Shown: one piece after another, positions 34,722 through 43,757 of the stretch | How the letters are laid out: each line of letters starts with the position of its first letter | Numbering within the stretch: position 1 is the stretch's first letter | Source: Trissonchulus latispiculum | Lineage: Eukaryota; Nematoda; Enoplea; Enoplida; Ironidae | Length of the DNA: 64,000 nt | Assembly (NCBI GenBank): GCA_030248195.1 | Contig: JASAND010007007.1 | Coordinates: 1-64,000 of the forward strand | Direction of reading: 5' to 3' | The notes under the pieces: model-generated | What the model was told of the DNA's origin: nothing | Database searches by the model: none | What the model saw: only the letters and a program-made list of their open reading frames with translations | Program-made: the position numbers and the translations under genes

Positions 34722-36443
34722 TTAAGAAAACAACTTGTTAAATGGAGATGCTATCGCCTTAGGTTGCGACGTAATAGTGCCAAACAAATTAGATAAGGTG
34801 CTTTCGAACGAATTCTGAAGTGACTTAACAAACGAAGAATCGGTCAGTGCATTGAGTGCTGGTGGTAAAGTGCCATTCGTGTCAGCTACTTCGTTTTGTG
34901 TAACGTTTTCTAATTCAGATAAAGCTTTGGTATCGCCTTCTAATGCAGTACGTTCACAGTTATCAGAGTCTTTAATCTCAATATCTAATGGCGTATCCTC
35001 TAGCGAGTTGTGTACAATACTGTTCGATTCCACATCTGAACTATCCTCAGACACTTCATGCGGTAAAAGAATTTGCGAAGATACAAGATCCACAAAAAGA
35101 AATCTATCCGAAAAATCTGGGTCTGCAACTTTTATCAGTTTCTGCTTCTGTGTACGTATGCTTTCACAAGTTACTTCATTCGCAGAACTGCTTTCTTCCT
35201 TCACATTAGTATACGTAGGCGGTTCAGGTGAATTATCCTCAGTGAAAGTATCGAGCTTAGAACTTTGGCTTAAAGGCACTACAACATTCGCGTTCGAGCT
35301 ATGGACTTCGACTATCGCAGAGTGAGATGCATGCCTAGTATGCTCAATGACGTGTTGTCCTTCTTCCGTGTTTCTTTCCTTCCTATACTTAGGCGAATGG
35401 AAAACTCGAGTTACAAACGAAATTGTGTCATCTGCATGACGAGAAAATTTTGAACTAGCATGTCGCTTATGATTGAAATATCTTGGCGCATGATTTCCTA
35501 TATAATGAACAGAGAGATCTGTCTTTTCGTGTAGACCAGTATCACCGTTATGTTTGGTAACCTTCGAGTGGCGAGCCAAAAAGTTCGCTCCTGAAGGCAC
35601 CCCTAGATGTAGTGATCTGGGTGTGCTCGTCCCTAAATTTAGCTGGTGGGCATTTGCAGATGGGAAAACCACGCGAGGTCCAAAGGAAAACGCTTGATTT
35701 TCGCAGCTGCGCCCGTTCGTAGCACTCGTTCGAGGGGCAAATCCAAAATTATTCCTAGCAGAAAAAACTGTAGACGCATTCGAAAATCTAGGCTGTTGCC
35801 TCTGAAAAGGGAAATTATACCGAAAATTTGCTAACAAAAACCTAGGTTGCTGGAAATTCAATGGCCTAAAGCCAGCATTCTGATTTTGGAAACGTGAATT
35901 TCGAAAAGTTTGACCAGAAAAAGAATTTGCCTGATGAAAATTGGCTTGATTAGATACCCTTGAATTTGGTGGAATTGGTCGAAGAAAAAGTGCATTACGC
36001 TTGTCGACCTGGCTACCGTCAATAGGTACCAATTTTACCCATCGTTGCTGATCTGGTATGAAAAGAACACGTTCCTCCATTTCAGATTGAAAATGCTTTG
36101 AATTTCCAGGAAAATCATTAGTTGGAAAAGAAACGTTGGAGGGAGGGCTTGTACGTACGTACGTATTAGAAGTTGGCGTTGAAAAACCATTAAAAGTTGG
36201 CTGTGTAGAACATGCCATGTTAGTACGTACATACGTATTCGAAAAATTTGGAGAATTTTCTAAGTTTGTTCGTCCAAATTGATGGTTAGGTGGTAAATTT
36301 GACTTTAACACGCCCGCATAAGAAGAGAAGACTGAACAAATTTGATCTGACGAAATAGTCTTCTGATGAGGGTATGTTTTCATTAAACTATCCATCACAT
36401 TGCGAGAAGAAAGAACCGAACAAACATTAGGGTTAGAATTCAA
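34722..36443 (-). CDS. ORF2 of LTR element, unknown function
   Basis: The frame is uninterrupted for about 573 codons. It lies in the -1 frame relative to gag and overlaps the last ~50 nt of gag, as pol does in many Ty3/gypsy elements, so it may be made as a frameshift fusion. The displayed start is a TTG; the first ATG is about 16 codons in. The N-terminal half is rich in Asn, Phe, Gln, Arg and Ser with repeated short phrases (NTYVRT twice, many NF/RF pairs). The C-terminal half is acidic. There is no protease DTG/DSG, reverse transcriptase or integrase motif, no signal peptide and no membrane span. I do not recognise the family. Its openness in a young element argues that it is kept by selection. 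Confidence 0.6.
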   Translation of the reverse strand: MNSNPNVCSVLSSRNVMDSLMKTYPHQKTISSDQICSVFSSYAGVLKSNLPPNHQFGRTNLENSPNFSNTYVRTNMACSTQPTFNGFSTPTSNTYVRTSPPSNVSFPTNDFPGNSKHFQSEMEERVLFIPDQQRWVKLVPIDGSQVDKRNALFLRPIPPNSRVSNQANFHQANSFSGQTFRNSRFQNQNAGFRPLNFQQPRFLLANFRYNFPFQRQQPRFSNASTVFSARNNFGFAPRTSATNGRSCENQAFSFGPRVVFPSANAHQLNLGTSTPRSLHLGVPSGANFLARHSKVTKHNGDTGLHEKTDLSVHYIGNHAPRYFNHKRHASSKFSRHADDTISFVTRVFHSPKYRKERNTEEGQHVIEHTRHASHSAIVEVHSSNANVVVPLSQSSKLDTFTEDNSPEPPTYTNVKEESSSANEVTCESIRTQKQKLIKVADPDFSDRFLFVDLVSSQILLPHEVSEDSSDVESNSIVHNSLEDTPLDIEIKDSDNCERTALEGDTKALSELENVTQNEVADTNGTLPPALNALTDSSFVKSLQNSFESTLSNLFGTITSQPKAIASPFNKLFS

Positions 36444-36490
36444 AACTGTAGTGGGACTAGGGTTAGAATTTTCTCCAGGTGGGGACGAAG

Positions 36491-37810
36491 TTACTGCGGG
36501 TTGGGAGCCCTGGAGGTTACGCCTCCCGCAATCTGAAAATTCTGGCCGCTAGAATTTAGAGGAACAATATAGGAAACATTAGGTTGCGCCTGTTGATATT
36601 GCTCGTAGGACATAATTTGGAATGCCTGACCGCTAGCATCCATGAAAACATCTGGACGAGAACCGTGCCTTTGGGAATTTCCACGATTACCCCTGGAACC
36701 ACGAGAATTATTTCGAGACCAATTGTTATTATCACTGTTGTTCCAATTTGAGCGCGAATTTTGATTCCAATTTCGGTTTTGGTAGTTGCCACGGTTATTG
36801 CCACGGAAATTACCACGTCCACGACCGCGCCGAAAATTTGAATCGTTTCGATTGGTACGCAGGGCACAATTTGAAGCTATATGTCCCAAATTTCCGCATT
36901 CGTAGCAAGTCACATTACTGAGATCACGCGGGGACTGAGGAGATCGCTGGTTAGAATTCTGCTGCTGGACTGGCGGAGACTGCGTAGAAGTAGATGGCGT
37001 AGCTTGGGCGGCAGCAACAGTAGGAAATTCGCAAGAAGTAGAAGCCTTCACACTACAAATTTGAGCTTCAGTTTTGCCTGCTTTGACGGCTTCCAAATCG
37101 ATTTCCAACTGCGCATTTTTGAGCTTCATATCCAAAAGTTGGGACTGCAGTTTGAATAATTTTTCATCCTGTTCCGAGTTTTCAGCGGTAGAAACACTAC
37201 AGACTTTTGCTTTCGTCTTCGATTCCTTTTTGGAAGTGGAAGGGGAGGTCGACGAGTCTAGAGTTTGTTCCTCCTCCAACCGCGAAAGCTGAATCACAAT
37301 TTTGCGCAATTTTTCCATGTTCTGTCCCCAACATTCCAAATCAGCTAGGAGAGAAACGCCCAAGGTTTTCAAATCAGAGCGAAGACCGTTACGGAGCTGT
37401 TCAAAAATGTTCACTGCCCTTCCGTTGTCATTCTCATTCGGGAAAGCTTTTCGGGCTAAAATTTCCAAGTCAGCGGCAAAATCTTGCACCTTTTCGTCCT
37501 CTTTTTGAATACGTACATAGAAATTTCTCGAATGCTCAGCCGCTGTCCTTGTCACAGGTTCGTACAAAAGCTTCAAAAGTTTGACCAATTCTTCGTACGT
37601 ATCCGGAAGTCCAAGAGAAGAAAGTCGATGAAGGACAGTTTCCCCAATTTTGGCTAGCAATAGGGAGCGTTTCTTTTCCTCAGGGATTTCGTGAGCACGG
37701 ATAATTGCCTCAAAGTTTGTGATCCATTCCTCTGGGGTCAAAGTAGTTTCTCTACCGTTATAGGGACTTAAGCTCTTAAAAAGCGCGATATAAGTTTTGA
37801 TATCCGCCAT
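36491..37810 (-). CDS. Gag polyprotein of LTR element
   Basis: This 439-residue protein runs from the first ATG at 37810; the frame is open back to 38005 but without an ATG. Residues about 1-190 form a capsid-like retrotransposon gag domain (PEEWITNFEAI, then a YVRIQKEDEKVQDF motif). A charged coiled-coil-like segment lies near 210-250. A Ser/Gln/Pro linker follows, then one zinc knuckle CYECGNLGHIASNC (302-315, CX2CX4HX4C). A long Arg-Gly-Asn-rich nucleic-acid-binding tract ends the domain series. It should assemble cytoplasmic particles that package element RNA. The order and single knuckle fit Ty3/gypsy-type Gag. No internal stop was found. Confidence 0.85.
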   Translation of the reverse strand: MADIKTYIALFKSLSPYNGRETTLTPEEWITNFEAIIRAHEIPEEKKRSLLLAKIGETVLHRLSSLGLPDTYEELVKLLKLLYEPVTRTAAEHSRNFYVRIQKEDEKVQDFAADLEILARKAFPNENDNGRAVNIFEQLRNGLRSDLKTLGVSLLADLECWGQNMEKLRKIVIQLSRLEEEQTLDSSTSPSTSKKESKTKAKVCSVSTAENSEQDEKLFKLQSQLLDMKLKNAQLEIDLEAVKAGKTEAQICSVKASTSCEFPTVAAAQATPSTSTQSPPVQQQNSNQRSPQSPRDLSNVTCYECGNLGHIASNCALRTNRNDSNFRRGRGRGNFRGNNRGNYQNRNWNQNSRSNWNNSDNNNWSRNNSRGSRGNRGNSQRHGSRPDVFMDASGQAFQIMSYEQYQQAQPNVSYIVPLNSSGQNFQIAGGVTSRAPNPQ

Positions 37811-40506
37811 ATTTTGCAAATGCTGCCGATGCTGAGCTCTAGTTACTACCGGAATGATTTGAGCGCGTAGTTCAGCAAATTGATCAAAAATGTTATCCCA
37901 GTTTTCTCTATGCCTTAGCAAACGTTCTTGCGCAGAATTATCGATTGTCGAAATTTTTCGCAAAAACTGGAAAAAGTAGTCCAAAAATGAGAAAAATCGT
38001 CGCAAAATAGCAGAAAACGCTCGTACAATTTATCTACGCCTTTAGTTGAGGTCGTAGATGGTATTTCAAACAAAAAGTTCAAAAATGTACGCAAAAATAG
38101 CAATTGTCAATGATCAGTAGTAGGGACTCATACAAAAAATGTCAAAGCTGGTCCAAAATTGCTGAAAATATGCTGGAATCGTTGCAAAAGACTCAACAAA
38201 TTATTCCACGACCTTTGTTTTATTCGTTTTGACAAAAGATCAGAAAATTGGGCGTTGTCAGAAAAAACACACAGGGGGGCACGTCGACAAAAAAGAAAAA
38301 TCTTAAATTTTGGCGAAAATATGAAAAATCCGAGCAAAACCTAGCAATTCTAGCGTGTTTACGCTCTACGTTCGTAGGATTGACCGTGGAATTGGACAAA
38401 ATTGGACAAATCGTTGAAAATTGCCAATCAACTACAGTGGGGTCAAAAACAAAAATCCGAAAAAGCGTCCTTTTTGGATCAAAATCACAAAAAAATTCTA
38501 GGAATCCAGAAAATCTAGGGTTAGGGTACGTTCTATGACCGTAGTTTTCGTCGTAGATCACCTCAGGATTGACAGAAACACTCAAAACCGAAAAATCACT
38601 AGGAAGGCACCGCGACCAAAAATGTGAAAAATCGAAAATTCGGTGCCAAAATGGAAAAATTTCCAAAACTTTGGAGAAAATCCGGTATTTTTATGCTCAG
38701 AAACGAGGGGAACACCTGCTGAAACCTATAGGGGGTCCAAATACCAAATTCCAAAAATTAACCCAAAAAATGGCTATGTTCGAATCTCAAAAAAAATTTT
38801 GACAGGGGGTTTTTTAGAAAATTGGTCATTTTCCGGAAATTCTTCGAATTATAGGTCTAGCGTGATGGCGTTGATGTTATCCAATCGTTATTAGCCCTTG
38901 AAACTAGAAAAATCGGCCAAAAATTAAATTTTTCGTCGATTTTTGGGTCAAAATTGGCGATTTTAGGTCAAAATCGATTTTTATCTTTTTTGAACCGAAA
39001 TCGAAATTTTGATGGGGGGCACGTTTATCACAGCTTGTTTACGACCTATTAGTACTAAAATGACCAAAAATCGGATTTGAAAAAGCTTTTACAGAAAAAT
39101 CCAGGCCTACGAAAATTCGATTTTTATGTACGTAATCGACAGTCCAAAATCAAAATGGGGGTCCTAGAAAAAATCCTGTCGATTGAAAATTTAAAAATTC
39201 CTACTGGGGGGCTACAGAAAAACACGGAGAATTCATTTTTGAACACTATAGAAAATTTCAGGGGGGGTCCAAAAATTTCTAAGTTTTTGGACTCAAAAAA
39301 AATTTTGAAAATGGGGTCCTGAGGGGTGGACCAAAAATATCCCTGAACTAAATATATCAAACCAGCGCGTTAATACAACGTAGGGGGGCCTATATTAAGG
39401 CAATTTAACTCAAAATTTAAAAAATTTGAACGGGGGGGAACCTGAAATTTACGATTTAAAAACCTAAATTTATAATAATAATATGGCTTTTATAGCAGCC
39501 CTGGGAGTCAACCAGGTAGGCGTTGCTGCTTAAAATATAATTAATTTAATTTATAAAATTACCTAGCCTAAATTTTGAATGGTGTCGTGTTCACCAAAAA
39601 GTGAACCCTTCACCTCTCAACTCAAATCTCCCCCAAATTCTGAGGTGATAATTCCGTATACGCACACTTGCACTGAGACTTGAGTGCACTCAATGCATCT
39701 AATTCCGTAGACGCACACTAAACTTTAATTAATTAATTAATTAATTTTAAGTTTAATAAATTTTTGCTGACAATTTTTTTGCTGCTTATTGCTTGCCTGT
39801 TCGTTGTTTGAAAAGCACTATTATGTTGCTTGTTTGATGCGGTGTAACTATACTAAAACCACTTTCCTACTTTATTTCATTAACTTCATTTCCAAAAAAA
39901 ACAAAATTTTCCCTCATTACTGTTACTATTCAACACGTGTGCGTCTACGGAATTAGATGCCTTTTGCAAAAGGTCACTCTGACCAGTTTAAACTCTAACT
40001 TAAAGTCTAGTGTGCGTCTACGGAATTAGATACATTGAGTGCACTCAAGTCTCAGTGCAAGTGTGCGTATACGGAATTATCACCAATTCTGATGTGAATC
40101 CGGAGCCCAAGGGGGGTGGGGGGGGTGGCTAAAATTTCCCCAAAAACGGCTCAAAAAATTCGTAGAGTGCCCTCAAAGCCTCCCCAATGGATTTCCGGAG
40201 GGGGGGAGTCGGTCCCCAAAATTTTCGAGTGGGGTCGGTCAGCAGTGAAGTCGGGGAATTCCCCCGACCACGGTTTCCAAGGCGGAATCTGAATGACTAT
40301 GTACTGGCTTGCTCATTCTCAATAAGTTGAAAAATTGAAAAGAAGGACTAAACTCAATAAAAACTAATGAAAACTAATCAAAACTAATTATTTACATGAA
40401 AAATAAATAAGAAAAATCAAAAATTGTCAAAATTTCGCAAAATTGCAAAAATTTGAAAATTTGAAATTTTCGTCGAAAATGTGATGGTCAACCAGACAGA
40501 GTCAAA
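37811..40506 (-). other. Long leader of the LTR element
   Basis: About 2.7 kb lie between the primer-binding site and the gag ATG, including the nested insertion at 39644-40084. Short GGGGGG and AAATTTT-type stretches recur (38270-39450). No gene is recognised. It probably holds packaging and splice or translation signals, but none could be pinpointed. Confidence 0.4.
39644..40084. mobile_element. MITE nested in LTR element leader, TSD AATTCTGA
   Basis: GGTGATAATTCCG and its complement bound the insertion. AATTCTGA is repeated exactly at 39636-39643 and 40085-40092. The arms contain a longer inverted block with GTGCGTCTACGGAATTAGAT twice, and the AT-rich core includes a TTAATTAATTAATTAATT run. 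The 8-bp duplication with GG-starting ends is compatible with Merlin or another 8-bp superfamily; with no transposase the class is open. Confidence 0.8.
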
Positions 40507-40522
40507 CTGTTCACGGTCGCCA
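40507..40522 (-). other. Primer-binding site of LTR element
   Basis: The minus strand reads TGGCGACCGTGAACAG, two bases inside the 5' LTR. The first 12 bases equal the tRNA-Arg primer site known from 412/mdg1-type elements (recalled, not searched). Confidence 0.7.
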
Positions 40523-40524
40523 TA

Positions 40525-40918
40525 TGTGAAATTCCTACCTCAGCTGTCTGGACCTAAGGTGGATTCTAGAGGCGGTATGACTGCAGGTACCTAGACCGGG
40601 CCTAAATCCAAGGAATTTACCTAAACTCCTACCTACCTAACTAGGTTCTACAAAGTTACCAGTCCAATTGGTTCCATCCGTGAAAGCGCAGCTAACCAAC
40701 TAAGAGATGGGTGGCGTAACAATAGATTTAATAGTCCAACAAATACCCGACCAGACGATGACAAATCCAAACAACAACTAATTAAACAATTTGCTAATTA
40801 ATGGCATTAGCTACAGAGACTGGCAGTTTTACACAACAGTAAGAAAGAAATAAGTTTTAGATTAAGTGTTACTTTTAGAGTTTAAGTTGCAACACTTTAA
40901 TTTAGTTGATTCTCAATA
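40525..40918 (-). repeat. 5' LTR of LTR retrotransposon
   Basis: This is the partner of 30893-31286. In element orientation it begins TATTGAGAATC instead of TG, one of about five differences from the 3' LTR. The flank CAGT at 40919-40922 completes the target duplication. It should hold the element promoter; no TATA box was identified. Confidence 0.9.
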
Positions 40919-40922
40919 CAGT

Positions 40923-41807
40923 CACTTACATATACTTAACAGTTGGCAGTTGGCCGATAGTTGGTGGCTGACTGACTACCAAGCCGATTGGCTGTGAGCA
41001 GTCGGTCAACGGATTGGGATTGCCTTGGCATTCCAAGGACCACGGACCTGTCTGCCCCGGCTAATGCACAGCACCTCCATTTTGTAGACATGTTTGCTAA
41101 AAAGCACTGATTTTATATTTAGACTAATCTAAATAAATAGTACTAAATAAATGTGTATACAGGGACATGGAAAATGTGCTATGTTCAGGAGGAATTTCGC
41201 GCTAATTAACAATATTTCCATTTTCTTGCACTAATATTAAGGTGCCAGTCTTCGCAACTAACAAGCATTTTGTTTTCAGGCTAATCATCCATTTATTATT
41301 TCTTTATGGCCAAACACTATATCATATACGTGAATTTCATCGCTTTTGCTGTTATTCATTCAGGTATACACCATTAGCAAACAGAGCATTTTGGTAATTT
41401 TGATACTTCCTCCGTTTTTGCTCATTTTTACATATTTTGTTCGGACGAATTTTTAAAATGTAAAGAGGAACAGGTCTTAAGCAATTATGTAAAGCAGGCT
41501 TTCCTCCCATGTTAGTGAAGTAAGTAGCTGTTTTTAAGGTGGACCTGAAGGTGTTAAACTTGAGGAATTGAGAAATTAAAGTTTTCATTTCTACAATCCA
41601 GCAGCACAATTTCAGGACTAACAAAATGATCTGCATGAGATGAGTTATCACTATAGCCATCTTTGCCATCTTCAAATATTTAATTCGTATTTACATATAA
41701 TGTGGTGCCCGAAAGGCCAATAGTGTCTTAATTATAAACGTATGTAGATATTGAGAGATTCCAGGAAAATAAATTATTCCTTTTATCAATATTTTATAGC
41801 ATTTTTG
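40923..41807 (+). promoter_or_regulatory. Region upstream of the Ly6 gene
   Basis: About 0.9 kb between the LTR element and the Ly6 start codon. It contains a GC-richer part with GGCCGAT/CCGATTGG motifs (40945-41060), then AT-rich DNA. No clear core promoter or upstream exon was found. Confidence 0.2.
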
Positions 41808-43099
41808 ATGGATAAATTGATAATTTATTGGATGATTTTGTCTATTTTAGGCAGCGCCATTGATTGCTACGTATGTAGCTCAGAATATGACTCTGACCCC
41901 TTCTGTGAGGATCCCTTTGAGACGAATAAAATCAACTATCTCAAAAAAGATTGTGTCGGATTTCGAAAGGAAAGAGAAGGTCCTTTTCCAGCAGATCATT
42001 GTATTAAAATAGAAGGAAATGAAGGTGAGCAGGAATTAAAGAACGAAGAATAAAAACTATTATTCCTGACTAAAAGCAATATTTACCAAAATGTTCCTGA
42101 TACGACATTGTTTTCACAGCTCACGTGATACATAGTTTGAAAGGCATTCCTTGTACAGCATCAATGCTAAGATAAGAACATCTTGCAAGTCCTAATGATC
42201 ACTCGCGGAATGCCGAAGAGTAAAACTTACGATCAGAATGTAACTGGCCCCTTCCCTTATATGATATCTCGACCACGCTAGCTAGACTTAAATTTATATG
42301 AAATTTTTCTTCTTACTTACAACATTTTATGGTGGACAATTGTATTGTTTGATTGCTTCAACGTAGCCCTCCGAAATGGTGATTATAAGTTTGGAAGTGA
42401 GTCTCTACAGTGCGGTTTAACTAGCTTTTGTTTGACTGCAGATCAATAGCCAATTTTAAACACTCATGTTGTTCTAGTTAGTTGATCTCTAATTATCTAC
42501 ATACCTCCCTTTTTCAATCACTTTATAAGAATTTTCGACTGTGCAAGAACAGGCATCATGTTGCTGTCTGCTCAGTGCTCACCAAAAGGCGAATAATGCT
42601 GACTTCTTTTTAAAAAAATGGAAAATATTGCAATCGATCGATCATCATCATCATCATTGATCAATATCGATCAAAGCATCGTTAGGTACAAGTGTAAGCA
42701 GAAGAAGAAGAAAACAGAAACCGAGTGCTTCCTTCGTCTTTTACTTTGTATGATTTTCCTAAATAATCTGGGAATTCGAATGTCAGCGTTTTTTTTACAT
42801 TTTGCAGGCCTCTACACGCATTGCATACTTTGATTTATATTCCCTTTCTTTCAGTGCAAAATCGAAGTCACAGAATCATGATCCGTACTTGTGCCCTGGA
42901 CAGTGGTTCTCTGACCGCGGATACCGAAATCGTTCGAATGTCTCACTGTGGTCACTTCTATCTGGGAGAGGCCTATTTCGCTGGCTGCGTTCAGAGTTGC
43001 GCCAAGGACGGTTGTAATCTGGCTACAGTCACGAAAGACCAGTCATCACTGACGGCGCTAGTCCTACTAACTCTAGTTGCAATTTTTGTTGTGCGTTAG
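41808..43099 (+). CDS. GPI-anchored Ly6/three-finger domain protein
   Basis: Two exons, 41808-42024 and 42855-43099, give 153 residues. The junction GAAG|GTGAGC...TTTCAG|TG is phase 1 and restores the frame. ATG 41808 is the first in frame and starts a hydrophobic signal peptide (about 1-17). The mature domain has ten cysteines (20, 23, 33, 49, 65, 85, 104, 117, 121, 126), beginning CYVC and ending CAKDGCN; the final Cys-Asn is the Ly6 hallmark. A potential N-glycosylation site is Asn75. The tail after residue 137 is a hydrophobic stretch ending VVR, as needed for GPI anchoring. The CEDPF pattern resembles the insect crooked/quiver-type Ly6 proteins, which act at the cell surface in septate junctions or ion-channel control. 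The exact role is not inferable. Confidence 0.85.
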
Positions 43100-43353
43100 T
43101 TGTTTGTGCTAACGAAATGCTTGTTTTATTGTTTTACTAATTATTGATATCTATTCGACTTGCCACAAACTGTTAGTATCTTAATAGCCGCTTTATCACT
43201 GTTATATAATAGTTTTGTTTGACGGATGCAGTTTTAGTGTTCATGCTCTTGCATGGTCTGCATGCCAATACTCTACATATATACTTCGCCGCCAAACCTA
43301 ATCGGTTTTACTTGCAAGCTGCCGAGAGCTTTGCTTGTTTATATGTGTAATGG

Positions 43354-43750
43354 CAAGAGTATGTATATAATAGGAAGAGTACGATGCCGTACCATTCCTA
43401 GTGTTTTCTAGCTTCTAGATGCTCAGCACATTAAGGCCGAAATCTCGGGGGGAGGGGGCTCACGGTTAACGATATGTTAACCATAAGGTGATTCTCTCCC
43501 GATATCTCGCATAGGGGGCTTAGCTTAGCGTTGTTAAGCGTGTGTCTGCATGCGTTTGAACTGAAATGCATTTGATTGGCAACTGAGCTTCTGCTACTGA
43601 AATGCATTGATGAGGGTTACGGTAGCTAACTAGCCAAAACTGTGTTAACCGTGACCCTCCCCCGAGATTTCAGCCTTAATATGTCGAGCATCTGACTGCT
43701 GACAGGCCATTTACACTAAGGAAGAGTGCGGTGTCGTACTCTTCCTATTG
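43354..43750. mobile_element. Palindromic MITE, 7-bp TSD GTAATGG
   Basis: The left end CAAGAGTATGTATATAATAG is followed by AGGAAGAGTACGATG, and the arms are inverted. The right end has lost the last few bases before TTG but is still followed by GTAATGG (43751-43757), matching 43347-43353. Paired G- and C-rich blocks (43449, 43655) and an AATCTCGGGGGGAGG motif tie it to 24086-24726. Confidence 0.75.
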
Positions 43751-43757
43751 GTAATGG

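Larger units (their letters stand above)
30893..40918 (-). mobile_element. Young LTR retrotransposon with gag but no recognisable pol
   Basis: This 10-kb element has 394-bp LTRs and a 4-bp target duplication CAGT (30889-30892 and 40919-40922). A primer-binding site TGGCGACCGTGAACAG sits next to the 5' LTR (about 40507-40522), and a polypurine tract sits next to the 3' LTR. The primer site resembles the tRNA-Arg site of the 412/mdg1 group. Reading along the element: a 2.7-kb leader with a nested 441-bp insertion, gag (37810-36491), a second ORF in the -1 frame (to 34722), then about 3.4 kb with no frame over 90 codons (34721-31287). No protease, reverse transcriptase, RNase H or integrase motif was found. 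The few LTR differences and intact frames indicate recent movement, presumably using a relative's pol. Confidence 0.9.

Noticed and set aside
34852..35325. Plus-strand 157-codon frame across ORF2
   Set aside because: It is the antisense shadow of the long minus-strand ORF2, Ser/Leu-rich by complementarity.
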